12,115 nucleotides of DNA from JANPJV01 sp031425695 (GCA_031425695.1 JANPJV010000173.1:1-12115); one strand, 5' to 3'. Numbered from the stretch's first letter, positions 5,180 through 11,964 are shown. Notes: generated by a model from the letters alone, not told the origin. Numbers and translations are program-made.

Positions 5180-7720
5180 TCAGGTCGTCGCGGCCGCGGC
5201 GGCGGCCTTGTTGCCGATACCGACACCCTTGAGCGCACTGACGATGCCCTTCCAGGCACGATCGATCAGCTTCTCCTGGGACTCTTCGACCACGTGGGCG
5301 TTGCCGCGCAGGAGGTCGCGCGCGAGTTGGTCGATCATGCGTTCCTCCGCCTTGCCGCCACGCGGGTTGACGAACAGGCAGCGGCCGGTCACCGGGCTGA
5401 ACCAGCACAGCTTCCGGCGGGCCTTTTCCCCTTGCTGATTGAGCACGAACTCGAACCAGGTGCCGAAGGGCAGCAGCTTAACGCGCTCGATCATGTCGCG
5501 CTCCTTGGGACCCAGTGGCAGCGCTTCGACCTTGCGCAAATTCTGCAGGATGGTGGAAGGCGGAGCGGCGTCGCCCTCTGCGGGGACGACCGCCGGCTCG
5601 GGCTCCGGCACAGCAACGCTCGGTCGTGAATCGCCGCCGAGCCGCGGATTCTGCTTGACCAGCTGTTCGATGGCCGGGCTCGCGAATTCCTTTTCCGGGT
5701 GTTCGCTGGCGTGCTGCTCGATCAGGCGCGCGATGTCGTCGCAGGCCTTGGAAATCGCATCTTCGTGGAAGCCGACCGCACCGAGGCCGTCTTCCAGCGG
5801 ACCGCGCAGATCGTCGAGCGCTTGCTGGCGTTCGGCCAAGCTCTTGCCCGGCGCAAACAGGGCCAGGAGCTGATCGACGATCCCCAGGCGCTCACGCGTG
5901 GCCGCACTGTCGATGCCCTGGCGCAGCAGCGACAGTGCAATCGCGTCCGTCCAGGTGCTTTCGAGCAATGCCTTGACCGCGGCCGGCAGCTCGCGCTCGA
6001 AGATCCGCTGCTGCACCGCCTCCTGTGCGGCGGCGCGAGCGAGGTCGAGCTTTTCGCGACCCTTGGCTGCCTCCACGTGTCGGCGCTCCGCCACCTCGGC
6101 CTTTTTCTGCAGGCCGCCCATGTGCTTGGAAAGATCGTCGAAGAGGCGGTCGAAGACGCTGACATCGTCATCGAATTCCTTGATCACGCGGTCGACCACC
6201 ACACGCATCTTCTCGATCACCGGACGATCCTGGTCCTCGTCCTCGATCCAGTAGGACGAGGTCTCGGCGATGGTGTTGAGCAGCTGTCGTGCGGGATGAT
6301 TGCGGCGGGTGAAAAAGCTCTTGTCCTTCAGCGCGACCTTGAGCAGCGGCACCTGCAGGCGGCTCATGAGCCCGTGGCTCAAGCTGTTGGGGCGGTAATC
6401 GGCGAGCAGGTGGTCGAACAGGAAGCCGACCAGGTCGATGGTGTCGGAATCTTCTTCGCGCAGCCGCGGCGTGGCGCCGTCGGAGAGGCTGCGCAGCTGG
6501 TTCATCATGTCCTGCTTGATGTGGCTGACGCCGCGATTGACCCACTTGCCGCCGGCCATGACGGGCGCTGCCGGCTGCGACTGCAGCACGGTCAGGATCG
6601 ACTGCACGTCGCGCGTGTCGGCCAGCGGTCGCGCCTCTCCGACATCAGCTGGTTGCGGCCCACGACGACCCGCCAGCAGCTCGCGCAATGTGGCGAAAAA
6701 CTGCGTGTCCATGGCGGTCTCGCCAGAGGACATGGCGCTCTGCGCTCGCGCCTGCTCGTTGGCCGTGGCAGCAACCACTTGCTGGAACGCGAGTGCCGCC
6801 GGGCTGTTGCGGAAATCCGCCGGGAGCTCCGCCTGCGCGCGCATCGACGGAGCGTCGGGCGCCGCCGGGAGCGCGCCGCGGGGATCGTTGAACGGCGCGG
6901 GCGCTTGAGGTGCGGCGCTACTGGCGGGTTGGGATTCGGCGACTGCAGCATCGGCTGCACTTGGCGTGGTCGCCGGCGCAGGCGCCCCTGCCGTGGGCAC
7001 CTTGCGTGGCGCCAGGTGCAGGTGCGCAAACACCCGGTGGTCGATCAGGTATCGGTTCAGCGCGTCATAGAAGGGCAACGGATCGGCGAAGAACGTACGG
7101 TCGAGCTGGCGGAACAACAGCACCCGATGGGCCACGAGGACGTCGAAACGGCGCGCGGCCGCGCGCAAGGCATTGCACAGCTTGTGCGGGCCGAGCGGCA
7201 AAGCTTCGTGCTCGAGCGGCCCGCTGCCGGCGATCACGCCGAAACGGTAGGCGAGTGCATGCAGCGCAACGTTGGCGCGGATGTCGGCGCGTGCGGCAAT
7301 CTCGCCCAGGATGAGTTCCTGTTCCAGCTCGACCGGATCAATCAGTGAAAGCTCCCGGATCGCCTGCGCGCGCGGCCGGAGCGGCGGCGGCGCCTCTTCG
7401 TGCAGTTTTTCGTCGACCAGCGCCAGCATCCCGCGCTGAACGAGATCACGAAAAACGCCGACGAAGTCGGCGCGGCGGCGCCGGAACTCGCGTAATCCTT
7501 CGAAGGTCTTGTTCTGCTCGTTGACGTTGCCGGCCTTCTCGGCCTGCTTGAACAACTCGAGATCGAGTTCGTCGAGTGCCTTCGCGACGCCCTCGTCCAG
7601 CAGCGGCCATGCCGTCTGGTAAGTGCCTTCGAGCAAGCTGCGCACGCGCGGCGCCAGGCTGGCCTGGGTCAACTTCGAAAACGGCAGAAAATCGACCGCG
7701 GTCACCGCGCTGCGGCTCAT
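5180..7720 (-). CDS. DUF1631-family protein
   Basis: 846 aa from the ATG at 7720 (848 from a GTG at 7726; neither has a strong Shine-Dalgarno). It is a large cytosolic protein of unknown function, recognised as DUF1631 by its overall layout and signature segments. The N-terminus is helical and charged (TYQTAWPLLDEGVAKALDEL). A Pro/Ala linker lies at ~240-295. The core has VALKDKSFFTRRNHPARQLL, SSYWIEDEDQDRPVIEKM and a coiled-coil-like Glu/Lys/Ala stretch (KKAEVAERRHVEAAKGREKL). A conserved C-terminus contains LPFGTWFEFV, RKLCWFSPVTGRCLFVNPRG and MIDQLARDLLRG. Members are sometimes mislabelled thymidine phosphorylase; nothing here supports that. It is followed 10 nt later by the PilZ gene. The pairing suggests a role linked to c-di-GMP signalling, which is inference only. 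Confidence 0.88.
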   Translation of the reverse strand: MSRSAVTAVDFLPFSKLTQASLAPRVRSLLEGTYQTAWPLLDEGVAKALDELDLELFKQAEKAGNVNEQNKTFEGLREFRRRRADFVGVFRDLVQRGMLALVDEKLHEEAPPPLRPRAQAIRELSLIDPVELEQELILGEIAARADIRANVALHALAYRFGVIAGSGPLEHEALPLGPHKLCNALRAAARRFDVLVAHRVLLFRQLDRTFFADPLPFYDALNRYLIDHRVFAHLHLAPRKVPTAGAPAPATTPSAADAAVAESQPASSAAPQAPAPFNDPRGALPAAPDAPSMRAQAELPADFRNSPAALAFQQVVAATANEQARAQSAMSSGETAMDTQFFATLRELLAGRRGPQPADVGEARPLADTRDVQSILTVLQSQPAAPVMAGGKWVNRGVSHIKQDMMNQLRSLSDGATPRLREEDSDTIDLVGFLFDHLLADYRPNSLSHGLMSRLQVPLLKVALKDKSFFTRRNHPARQLLNTIAETSSYWIEDEDQDRPVIEKMRVVVDRVIKEFDDDVSVFDRLFDDLSKHMGGLQKKAEVAERRHVEAAKGREKLDLARAAAQEAVQQRIFERELPAAVKALLESTWTDAIALSLLRQGIDSAATRERLGIVDQLLALFAPGKSLAERQQALDDLRGPLEDGLGAVGFHEDAISKACDDIARLIEQHASEHPEKEFASPAIEQLVKQNPRLGGDSRPSVAVPEPEPAVVPAEGDAAPPSTILQNLRKVEALPLGPKERDMIERVKLLPFGTWFEFVLNQQGEKARRKLCWFSPVTGRCLFVNPRGGKAEERMIDQLARDLLRGNAHVVEESQEKLIDRAWKGIVSALKGVGIGNKAAAAAATT

Positions 7721-7830
7721 AGGCACAGATCCGGATACGAGAGCTCTCGTTCACTTTGTATTGAACGCGTGCGGCCGCCCGTTGTCCAGAGATTGCGCGC
7801 CGCCAAGCGTAACCAAGCGCGACTGGGGAA

Positions 7831-7884
7831 AGCGGTTTCGGTGTCGGTTGTCGGTGTCGGAACAAAGCAGGGTGCAGCTTCGCG
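7831..7884. repeat. CGGTTT-rich intergenic repeat, copy 2
   Basis: AGCGGTTTCGGTGTCGG..., then AAAGCAGGG and GCTTCGCG, align with copy 1 at 4726-4773 in the same order and orientation. Several TTTCGG units have become TGTCGG, and there are short insertions (CA and TGCA). It lies in the 246-base gap between btuB and the DUF1631 gene and abuts the long inverted repeat that begins at 7884. I see no protein-coding gene in this gap; the rest of it (7727-7830) shows no clear feature. Confidence 0.7.
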
Positions 7885-7956
7885 TGGGTCCGGACCTTGT
7901 CCGGACGCTTTTCCGCGACAATGCAGGAAAAGCGTCCGAACAAGGTTCGGACCCAC
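7884..7956 (-). terminator. 31-bp near-perfect inverted repeat after btuB
   Basis: Arms 7884-7914 (GTGGGTCCGGACCTTGTCCG...) and 7926-7956 are reverse complements with 29 of 31 matches and an 11-nt loop. On the minus strand it begins 11 nt after the btuB stop (7967-7969), the position of a terminator. It lacks a distinct U-tract, so termination could be weak or Rho-assisted, and the arms may instead belong to a repeat family. Either way a very stable hairpin would protect the btuB mRNA 3' end. Confidence 0.6.
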
Positions 7957-7966
7957 AAGAGCAAAG

Positions 7967-9739
7967 CTACTGGCGGTAATTCAGCGTCAGTTGGTACTCC
8001 CGCCCAGGGGTCGCAAAGCCATCGGCGAGCGCGTACTCCTCATCAAGCAGGTTGGCAACCCGTGCCTGCACGCGCCAATGTTCGGCAAAGGCATATTCCG
8101 CGCGCAGATCGAGCAATGTGTAGTCACCGAGGTCCGCCGCGAAATCACGCCGCGCGCTGGCGTGGAAAGCGCTGCCGCCGACGCGCCAGCCGGCGCCGAG
8201 ATCGCGGTCGAGATCGATGCTGAGCTGGCGCCGGGCGCGGCGCAGCAGGATTTCGTCGGTGTCCTCGTCGATTGGATTCTTGACGGTAGCTGCAAGCGCC
8301 CATTCCCAGCCGGCAGCCACGCCGCTCCAGTCGGCCTCGAAGCTGTCGATCTGTGCGCGACGGACATTGCGTGCCTGGAAATTTTCGCCGGTAAAGCCGA
8401 TCAGGTCGCGCACTCGATTGCGCTGTGCGCGCAGACGCAGGCGTTGATCGGCACTCAGCGTGTAGTCGAGGCCGAGCTCGAGCGCCCGTGAGCGCTCCGC
8501 CTGCAAGCGCGCGTTGCCGGCGAACAGACCGTCGAATCCGGGCGAATAGAGCTCGTTGAAATTGGGGGCTCGGAAGCCCTCGCCCAGGCTCGCGAGCACA
8601 CGCAGCGGGTCGCTCACGCGCCATCCCCAGGCCAGCTGTCCCGTGTTTTCGGACCCGAAATCCCCGACCTTGTCATGGCGCAGCGCGACCTCGCCCGAGT
8701 GGGCAGCGAGCTCGCCGCGCCAGTGTGCGAAGATTCCGCGCTGCCAACGCTTCTCGCGATACTGGTCACCAAATCCGGGTACCGCGTTGCCGCCACGCTC
8801 GCGCAGTGCCGAGAGGCCGAGCTGCCAGTTGCCGTAGGCGGTGGTGGCCGATCCCAGCCAGTCGAAACTTTCCCGCCGCGTATCGAAACGCTGGAAAAAA
8901 GCCGGCGTGGTGATGTCGTCGCGCGCAAAGCCCAGGCTGAAGCGATGCGCCAGTTGCTCGCTCACACCATGGTCGACACTGATCGCTGCGTTGCGTTGAC
9001 GTACGGCGCTGCGGCCCTGGTCGAATTCGACGTCGGCATCGTTGCCGAGCGCCTGCGCCTGGACCCGCAGGGATTCGCCAATCTCCCCATGAGCGCTGGC
9101 GCTGGCGCTGCTCTGGCGCAGTCCATCGTTATCGGGGTCGAAGCCGAAGCTCCCGGGCAGTTGCGCCGAGAATCCCTCGCGCGTACGCCGCTGCAGACTC
9201 ACGGAGGCACCGGCCTGCTCGTCGCCGAAACCGACACTGGCCGTGCCCAGGTAATCACGCTCCGAGGCAACGCGTGCGGTGGCGGCGAGCCCGCGGTCGC
9301 GCCGGGTGAAGATCTGGATCACGCCACCCAGCGCATCCGCGCCCCAGATGGCCGCGCGCGGACCGCGCACGATCTCGATGCGCTCGATCATGTCGATGGG
9401 CAGGTGCTCGAAGGTATAGGCACCGGTGTTGACGCTGGACACGCGCACGCCATCGATCAACACCAGCGTGTGGTTGGAATTGGTTCCTCGCATGAACACA
9501 CTGGTACTGCTGCCGGGACCACCCGTGCGGGTGATCTCGACACCCGCCACGCGCCGCAACAGATCCAGCGCGTCACGCGCCTGGACACGCTCGATGTCCG
9601 CGCGCGTCAAGACATCGACGGTAGCCAGGCTCGCGTCCGCCGTTTCGGGCTGGCGCGACGCGGTGACGACGACTTCGGGTTGGGCAATATCCTGGCTCGC
9701 CGCGCTCAGCGCGACGAAAATCAAAACGGAATTCAACAC
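7967..9739 (-). CDS. btuB: TonB-dependent vitamin B12 receptor BtuB
   Basis: A 590-aa outer-membrane receptor that imports cobalamin with TonB/ExbBD energy. A short signal peptide (1 to ~15) is followed by a TonB box, PEVVVTAS (21-28). The plug domain (~30-147) carries DLLRRVAGVEI, FMRGTNSNHTLVLIDGVRV, IERIEIVRGPRAAIWGADALGG and IQIFTRR. The remainder is a 22-strand-type barrel with alternating strands, GEGFRAPNFNELYSPGF (typical of the BtuB/FepA-like group) and a C-terminal NLLDEEYALADGFATPGREY. The length agrees with E. coli BtuB (~600 aa). The start is GTG at 9739 with AGGAG at 9746-9750, 6 nt upstream. The upstream cobalamin riboswitch independently supports cobalamin as the substrate. 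No btuCDF or cobalamin salvage genes are adjacent. Confidence 0.93.
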   Translation of the reverse strand: MLNSVLIFVALSAASQDIAQPEVVVTASRQPETADASLATVDVLTRADIERVQARDALDLLRRVAGVEITRTGGPGSSTSVFMRGTNSNHTLVLIDGVRVSSVNTGAYTFEHLPIDMIERIEIVRGPRAAIWGADALGGVIQIFTRRDRGLAATARVASERDYLGTASVGFGDEQAGASVSLQRRTREGFSAQLPGSFGFDPDNDGLRQSSASASAHGEIGESLRVQAQALGNDADVEFDQGRSAVRQRNAAISVDHGVSEQLAHRFSLGFARDDITTPAFFQRFDTRRESFDWLGSATTAYGNWQLGLSALRERGGNAVPGFGDQYREKRWQRGIFAHWRGELAAHSGEVALRHDKVGDFGSENTGQLAWGWRVSDPLRVLASLGEGFRAPNFNELYSPGFDGLFAGNARLQAERSRALELGLDYTLSADQRLRLRAQRNRVRDLIGFTGENFQARNVRRAQIDSFEADWSGVAAGWEWALAATVKNPIDEDTDEILLRRARRQLSIDLDRDLGAGWRVGGSAFHASARRDFAADLGDYTLLDLRAEYAFAEHWRVQARVANLLDEEYALADGFATPGREYQLTLNYRQ

Positions 9740-9913
9740 TTTTCTCTCCTGGATGGTGGTTCAGCACACCCGCGAACCAGGACCGACGGAGAGCGTGAGC
9801 CGCCTTGGGAGCGCCTCGAATCGTCGAATGCCCGTGCTGCCCACCGCCGCACGTCGGCCCCGATCGAAGCGCGCGGGGTGTGTCGCCACACCACGCAATC
9901 GCTTCATGGACTG
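9740..9913 (-). promoter_or_regulatory. btuB 5' leader between riboswitch and start codon
   Basis: This ~175-nt leader separates the B12 box from the btuB GTG. It contains a perfect 6-bp hairpin capped by a GCGA tetraloop on the minus strand (arms 9877-9882 and 9887-9892, GGTGTG-GCGA-CACACC). No U-tract terminator is visible, so control is more likely at translation or by Rho. A 48-codon open frame (9761-9907, MKRLRGVATH...) starts 8 nt after the B12 box, but it has no Shine-Dalgarno and an Arg-rich composition typical of chance frames. Confidence 0.5.
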
Positions 9914-10092
9914 AAGGCCGGTCTCCGGGCTTGCGAGCGATCCCGAACTGCTCTGGGATCTGCAACGAAACCTTCCCACGCAGTTACGCGCAGTGGTCTT
10001 CATCGTTGCGGTACAGCACTCGCCTACCGTTGCGGGGGCAGCGTTCGATTGAATCGCCTTGGGACGCAAGCAAATGCGCCTGCAGGTTTGCA
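9914..10092 (-). ncRNA. Cobalamin riboswitch (AdoCbl type) controlling btuB
   Basis: On the minus strand three conserved blocks of the cobalamin aptamer occur in order. These are GCTGCCCCCGCAACGG (10027-10042), ACCACTG (9991-9997, the GCCACTG block) with GTGGGAAGG after it, and the B12 box AGCCCGGAGACCGGCC (9916-9931), which fits the AGYCMGGAGACCKGCC consensus. Binding of a cobalamin to the nascent RNA should lower expression of the downstream btuB. The 3' edge is set by the B12 box; the 5' edge is approximate because the P1/P2 partner strand is not clear by eye. The first helical block before GCTGCC is compact compared with the consensus. Confidence 0.92.
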
Positions 10093-10311
10093 GGTCACAC
10101 GATCGACAACGTCCGTGAAGCGATGACGAACTTCCCGTTTCACCCTGTGCAACGTCCCGCTCTTCATCTCGAAATCGACGATGAAGATCTGGTCCGCCTC
10201 GAGGGCACCTTCAGAAGCTTCAGCATAGCGAGCACCGAAGTACGATGTAAGTGCGTACGAAAGGCATAAAAGGACCCGCAAAAACCGTGCTGGCCGCTTG
10301 TCGGTCAGCAT
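10024..10311 (-). CDS. Doubtful small exported protein
   Basis: A 95-codon frame from an ATG at 10311 begins MLTDKRPARFLRVLLCLSYA and reaches YAEA, which resembles a Sec signal peptide with a cleavage site. The mature part is short and unrecognised. Against it, there is no clear Shine-Dalgarno, the third codon positions are less GC-rich than in neighbouring genes, and the last ~25 codons run into the conserved riboswitch core. It may be a decayed gene or chance. The sequence from here to rppH (10093-10358) otherwise shows no feature I can name. Confidence 0.2.
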   Translation of the reverse strand: MLTDKRPARFLRVLLCLSYALTSYFGARYAEASEGALEADQIFIVDFEMKSGTLHRVKREVRHRFTDVVDRVTCKPAGAFACVPRRFNRTLPPQR

Positions 10312-10358
10312 TTCGATATGCACAATCCCGGTCATGATTTTGTGGAGTGGGATCACCG

Positions 10359-10889
10359 GTGATCGATCCTGACGGATACCGACCCAATGTCGGCATCGTG
10401 CTGATGGACGAAGGCGCACGCGTCTTCTGGGCGCGGCGTGTGCGTCGCGACGGCTGGCAATTCCCCCAGGGTGGAATGAACAGCGACGAGACCCCGGAAG
10501 AAGCGATGTATCGCGAGCTCCAGGAAGAAACCGGCCTCAGTCCCGAGCATGTGCAGATCCTCGCCGCGACTCCCGGCTGGCTGCGCTATCGCCTGCCGCG
10601 CCATTGCGTGCGCTCGAACGCACGCCCGGTCTGCATCGGCCAGAAGCAGGTGTGGTTCCTGTTGCGGCTGACGGCGGACGAACGCCACGTGCGCCTCGAC
10701 ACCTGCGACCGGCCCGAGTTCGACCAATGGCGCTGGGTCGATTTCTGGTACCCGATCGATCACGTCGTCGCGTTCAAGCGCGCAGTGTACGAACGCGCCC
10801 TGCGGCATTTCGTGCCGGTCGCCCGCCGCCTCAATGAAATCCCGCAAGCACCCATCGTGCAGCCCAGCCTGCAGGTGGTTGCGCGCTGA
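10359..10889 (+). CDS. rppH: RNA pyrophosphohydrolase RppH (Nudix)
   Basis: A 176-aa enzyme that removes pyrophosphate from the 5' end of mRNAs, triggering 5'-end-dependent decay. The Nudix box GX5EX7REUXEEXGU is intact (residues ~38-60: GGMNSDETPEEAMYRELQEE then TGL). With the GTG at 10359 as start the catalytic glutamates fall at 53, 56 and 57, the same numbers as in E. coli RppH, and the N-terminus MIDPDGYRPNVGIV aligns with its MIDDDGYRPNVGIV. This is why I prefer it to the in-frame GTG at 10347. A GGGA at 10349-10352 provides a ribosome site. Other family blocks are WQFPQGG, WLRYRLP, PVCIGQKQVWFLL, PEFDQWRWVDFWYP and VVAFKRAVY. It is not next to ptsP as in enterobacteria. Confidence 0.95.
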   Translation: MIDPDGYRPNVGIVLMDEGARVFWARRVRRDGWQFPQGGMNSDETPEEAMYRELQEETGLSPEHVQILAATPGWLRYRLPRHCVRSNARPVCIGQKQVWFLLRLTADERHVRLDTCDRPEFDQWRWVDFWYPIDHVVAFKRAVYERALRHFVPVARRLNEIPQAPIVQPSLQVVAR

Positions 10890-10943
10890 GGGTTGGCCTT
10901 GGTTCTCGGCCTTGGCCGTGCCGGAGCCGAGTCCCGAGCTTTT

Positions 10944-10978
10944 GTAGGTCACGTTGCTTGCGCAGCAAGCTACTTGAC
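10944..10978 (+). repeat. REP element 1 (GTAG head + imperfect palindrome)
   Basis: GTAG (10944-10947) precedes an imperfect hairpin. GTCACGTT pairs with TACTTGAC (6 of 8 bp), and the inner stem GCTTGC/GCAAGC closes a GCA loop. A GTAG head followed by an imperfect palindrome is the hallmark of REP sequences mobilised by RAYT (REP-associated tyrosine transposase) proteins. It lies in the gap between rppH and bfd. Confidence 0.75.
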
Positions 10979-10998
10979 GCCTGTCCTGCGGCCTGCAT

Positions 10999-11034
10999 GT
11001 CAAGTAGTCCGCTGCCGCGGACAACATGACCTAC
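10999..11034 (-). repeat. REP element 2, inverted relative to element 1
   Basis: On the minus strand this reads GTAG, GTCATGTT, GTCCGC-GGCA-GCGGAC, TACTTGAC. The outer parts match element 1 except for one base, while both halves of the inner stem differ and still pair. The two elements are 20 bases apart in opposite orientation, a BIME-like arrangement that can also fold as one large cruciform. Confidence 0.75.
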
Positions 11035-11055
11035 GAAAGCACGCTCGCTGCCCCA

Positions 11056-11091
11056 AATCTAATTGACAACCATTCGCATTCGCCTTACGCT
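11056..11091 (+). promoter_or_regulatory. bfd promoter with overlapping Fur-box-like site
   Basis: A perfect -35 TTGACA (11063-11068) is followed after 17 nt by TACGCT (11086-11091), a weak -10. Overlapping them, 11056-11080 reads AATCTAATTG, then a centre, then CATTCGCATT. This resembles Fur boxes of the ...ATTCGCATT type and is partly shared with the site before bfr. Iron-loaded Fur binding here would block the promoter, giving bfd expression in iron starvation. Confidence 0.6.
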
Positions 11092-11119
11092 GATCTCGTC
11101 AGCCCAAGGGGCCAATGCC

Positions 11120-11338
11120 ATGTACGTCTGCCTTTGCAACGGGGTCACTGAATCGGCGATCCGCCGTGCCGCCCAGGCCGGAATTCGGACGCTCGGCGAT
11201 CTCGCCATGGCGACCGGATGCACATCCGGTTGCGGGTGCTGCGTCGAAGCTGCGGAAGCAAGCTTGCGCGACGCCCTTGCAAGCGCCGCCTCGGCGCGCA
11301 TGCCGAGCTTTGACTTCGGGCACGCCTGCGCCGCCTGA
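11120..11338 (+). CDS. bfd: Bacterioferritin-associated ferredoxin Bfd
   Basis: A 72-aa [2Fe-2S] protein that donates electrons to bacterioferritin to release stored iron. The N-terminus MYVCLCNGVT is near-identical to E. coli Bfd (MYVCLCNGIS). The cluster ligands Cys4, Cys6, Cys38 and Cys41 have the same spacing as E. coli, and extra cysteines occur at 34 and 40 (TGCTSGCGCC). The C-terminal tail is slightly longer than in E. coli. The ATG at 11120 has AAGGGG at 11106-11111, 8 nt upstream; the longer open frame from 11063 would start inside the promoter and is rejected. bfr, encoding its partner, follows 149 nt downstream. Confidence 0.95.
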   Translation: MYVCLCNGVTESAIRRAAQAGIRTLGDLAMATGCTSGCGCCVEAAEASLRDALASAASARMPSFDFGHACAA

Positions 11339-11390
11339 AGATTGCGCGTTTGGGCGTGCTTCAATTCGCCCGCCCGAGCTCCCCGCAGCG

Positions 11391-11415
11391 AATCTCAATG
11401 CTGCGTATTCGCATT
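11391..11415 (+). promoter_or_regulatory. Fur-box-like site upstream of bfr
   Basis: AATCTCAATG, a short centre and TATTCGCATT form an interrupted palindrome whose ends AATGC/GCATT are complementary. It shares AATCT, TG and ATTCGCATT at identical spacing with the site before bfd. It lies ~73 bases before the bfr ATG in the 149-base bfd-bfr gap, suggesting bfr has its own iron-responsive promoter. Confidence 0.5.
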
Positions 11416-11436
11416 TCGACAATGTTTTGCTGCCCT

Positions 11437-11455
11437 CGGTAGGATCGACCTACCG
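11437..11455 (+). other. Small hairpin in the bfr leader
   Basis: CGGTAGG (11437-11443) and CCTACCG (11449-11455) form a perfect 7-bp stem with an ATCGA loop, ending 32 nt before the bfr start. It is not followed by a U-tract and has no assigned role. It may sit at or near the transcript start. Confidence 0.4.
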
Positions 11456-11487
11456 GCCGCATCAGGCCAAATGGTCGAGAACATGCC

Positions 11488-11964
11488 ATGAAAGGCGACT
11501 CCATCGTCATCCAGCACTTGAACAAGATCCTCGCCAACGAGCTGACGGCGATCAATCAGTATTTCCTGCATTCGCGCATGTTGCGCAACTGGGGATTCCA
11601 CGCGCTCGCCGAGCACGAGTACAAGGAATCGATCGATGAGATGAAGCATGCGGATCGATTGATCGAGCGCATCCTTTTCCTCGACGGCCTGCCCAACCTG
11701 CAGAAGCTCAACAAAGTCATGATCGGCGAGAACCCGCGCGAGCTGCTGCTGTGCGATCTCCAGTCCGAAGAGCTCGCAATCCCAGACCTGAAAGACGCCA
11801 TCGTGCACTGCGAGAGCGTGCGCGACTACGGCTCGCGCGAGCTCCTCGAGGACATCCTGGTCAGCGAGGAAGAGCACGTCGACTGGATCGAAACCCAGAT
11901 CCAGCTCATGAACAACCTCGGCGAAGCGCTGTATCTGCAGGGCAAGGTGAACAAAGCCGGCTGA
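11488..11964 (+). CDS. bfr: Bacterioferritin Bfr
   Basis: A 158-aa subunit of the 24-mer haem-containing iron-storage cage, which oxidises Fe(II) and stores ferric mineral. All di-iron ferroxidase ligands are at the canonical numbers: Glu18, Glu51, His54, Glu94, Glu127 and His130. Met52 (EMKH) is the haem axial ligand, so this is a haem-binding bacterioferritin rather than a ferritin. The length equals E. coli Bfr (158 aa). The start MKGD is the family start; the ribosome site (GAGAAC region) is weak. Bfd, its electron donor, is encoded just upstream. The gene is complete, ending 11 bases before the sequence loses quality. Confidence 0.97.
   Translation: MKGDSIVIQHLNKILANELTAINQYFLHSRMLRNWGFHALAEHEYKESIDEMKHADRLIERILFLDGLPNLQKLNKVMIGENPRELLLCDLQSEELAIPDLKDAIVHCESVRDYGSRELLEDILVSEEEHVDWIETQIQLMNNLGEALYLQGKVNKAG

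Noticed and set aside
5699..7348. 549-codon plus-strand open frame opposite the DUF1631 gene
   Set aside because: Composition is typical of an antisense frame, no recognisable domain, and the opposite strand encodes a clear DUF1631 protein with a coupled partner.
9761..9907. 48-codon upstream frame between the B12 box and btuB as a leader peptide
   Set aside because: No Shine-Dalgarno, Arg-rich composition, and it overlaps the leader hairpin; nothing supports translation.
8675..10126. 483-codon plus-strand open frame opposite btuB and its leader
   Set aside because: It runs through both the btuB coding sequence and the riboswitch, with no ribosome site and no family similarity.
10905..10931. 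Terminator after rppH (CTCGGC...GCCGAG)
   Set aside because: The stem is 6 bp with a 15-nt loop and no U-tract; too weak to call.
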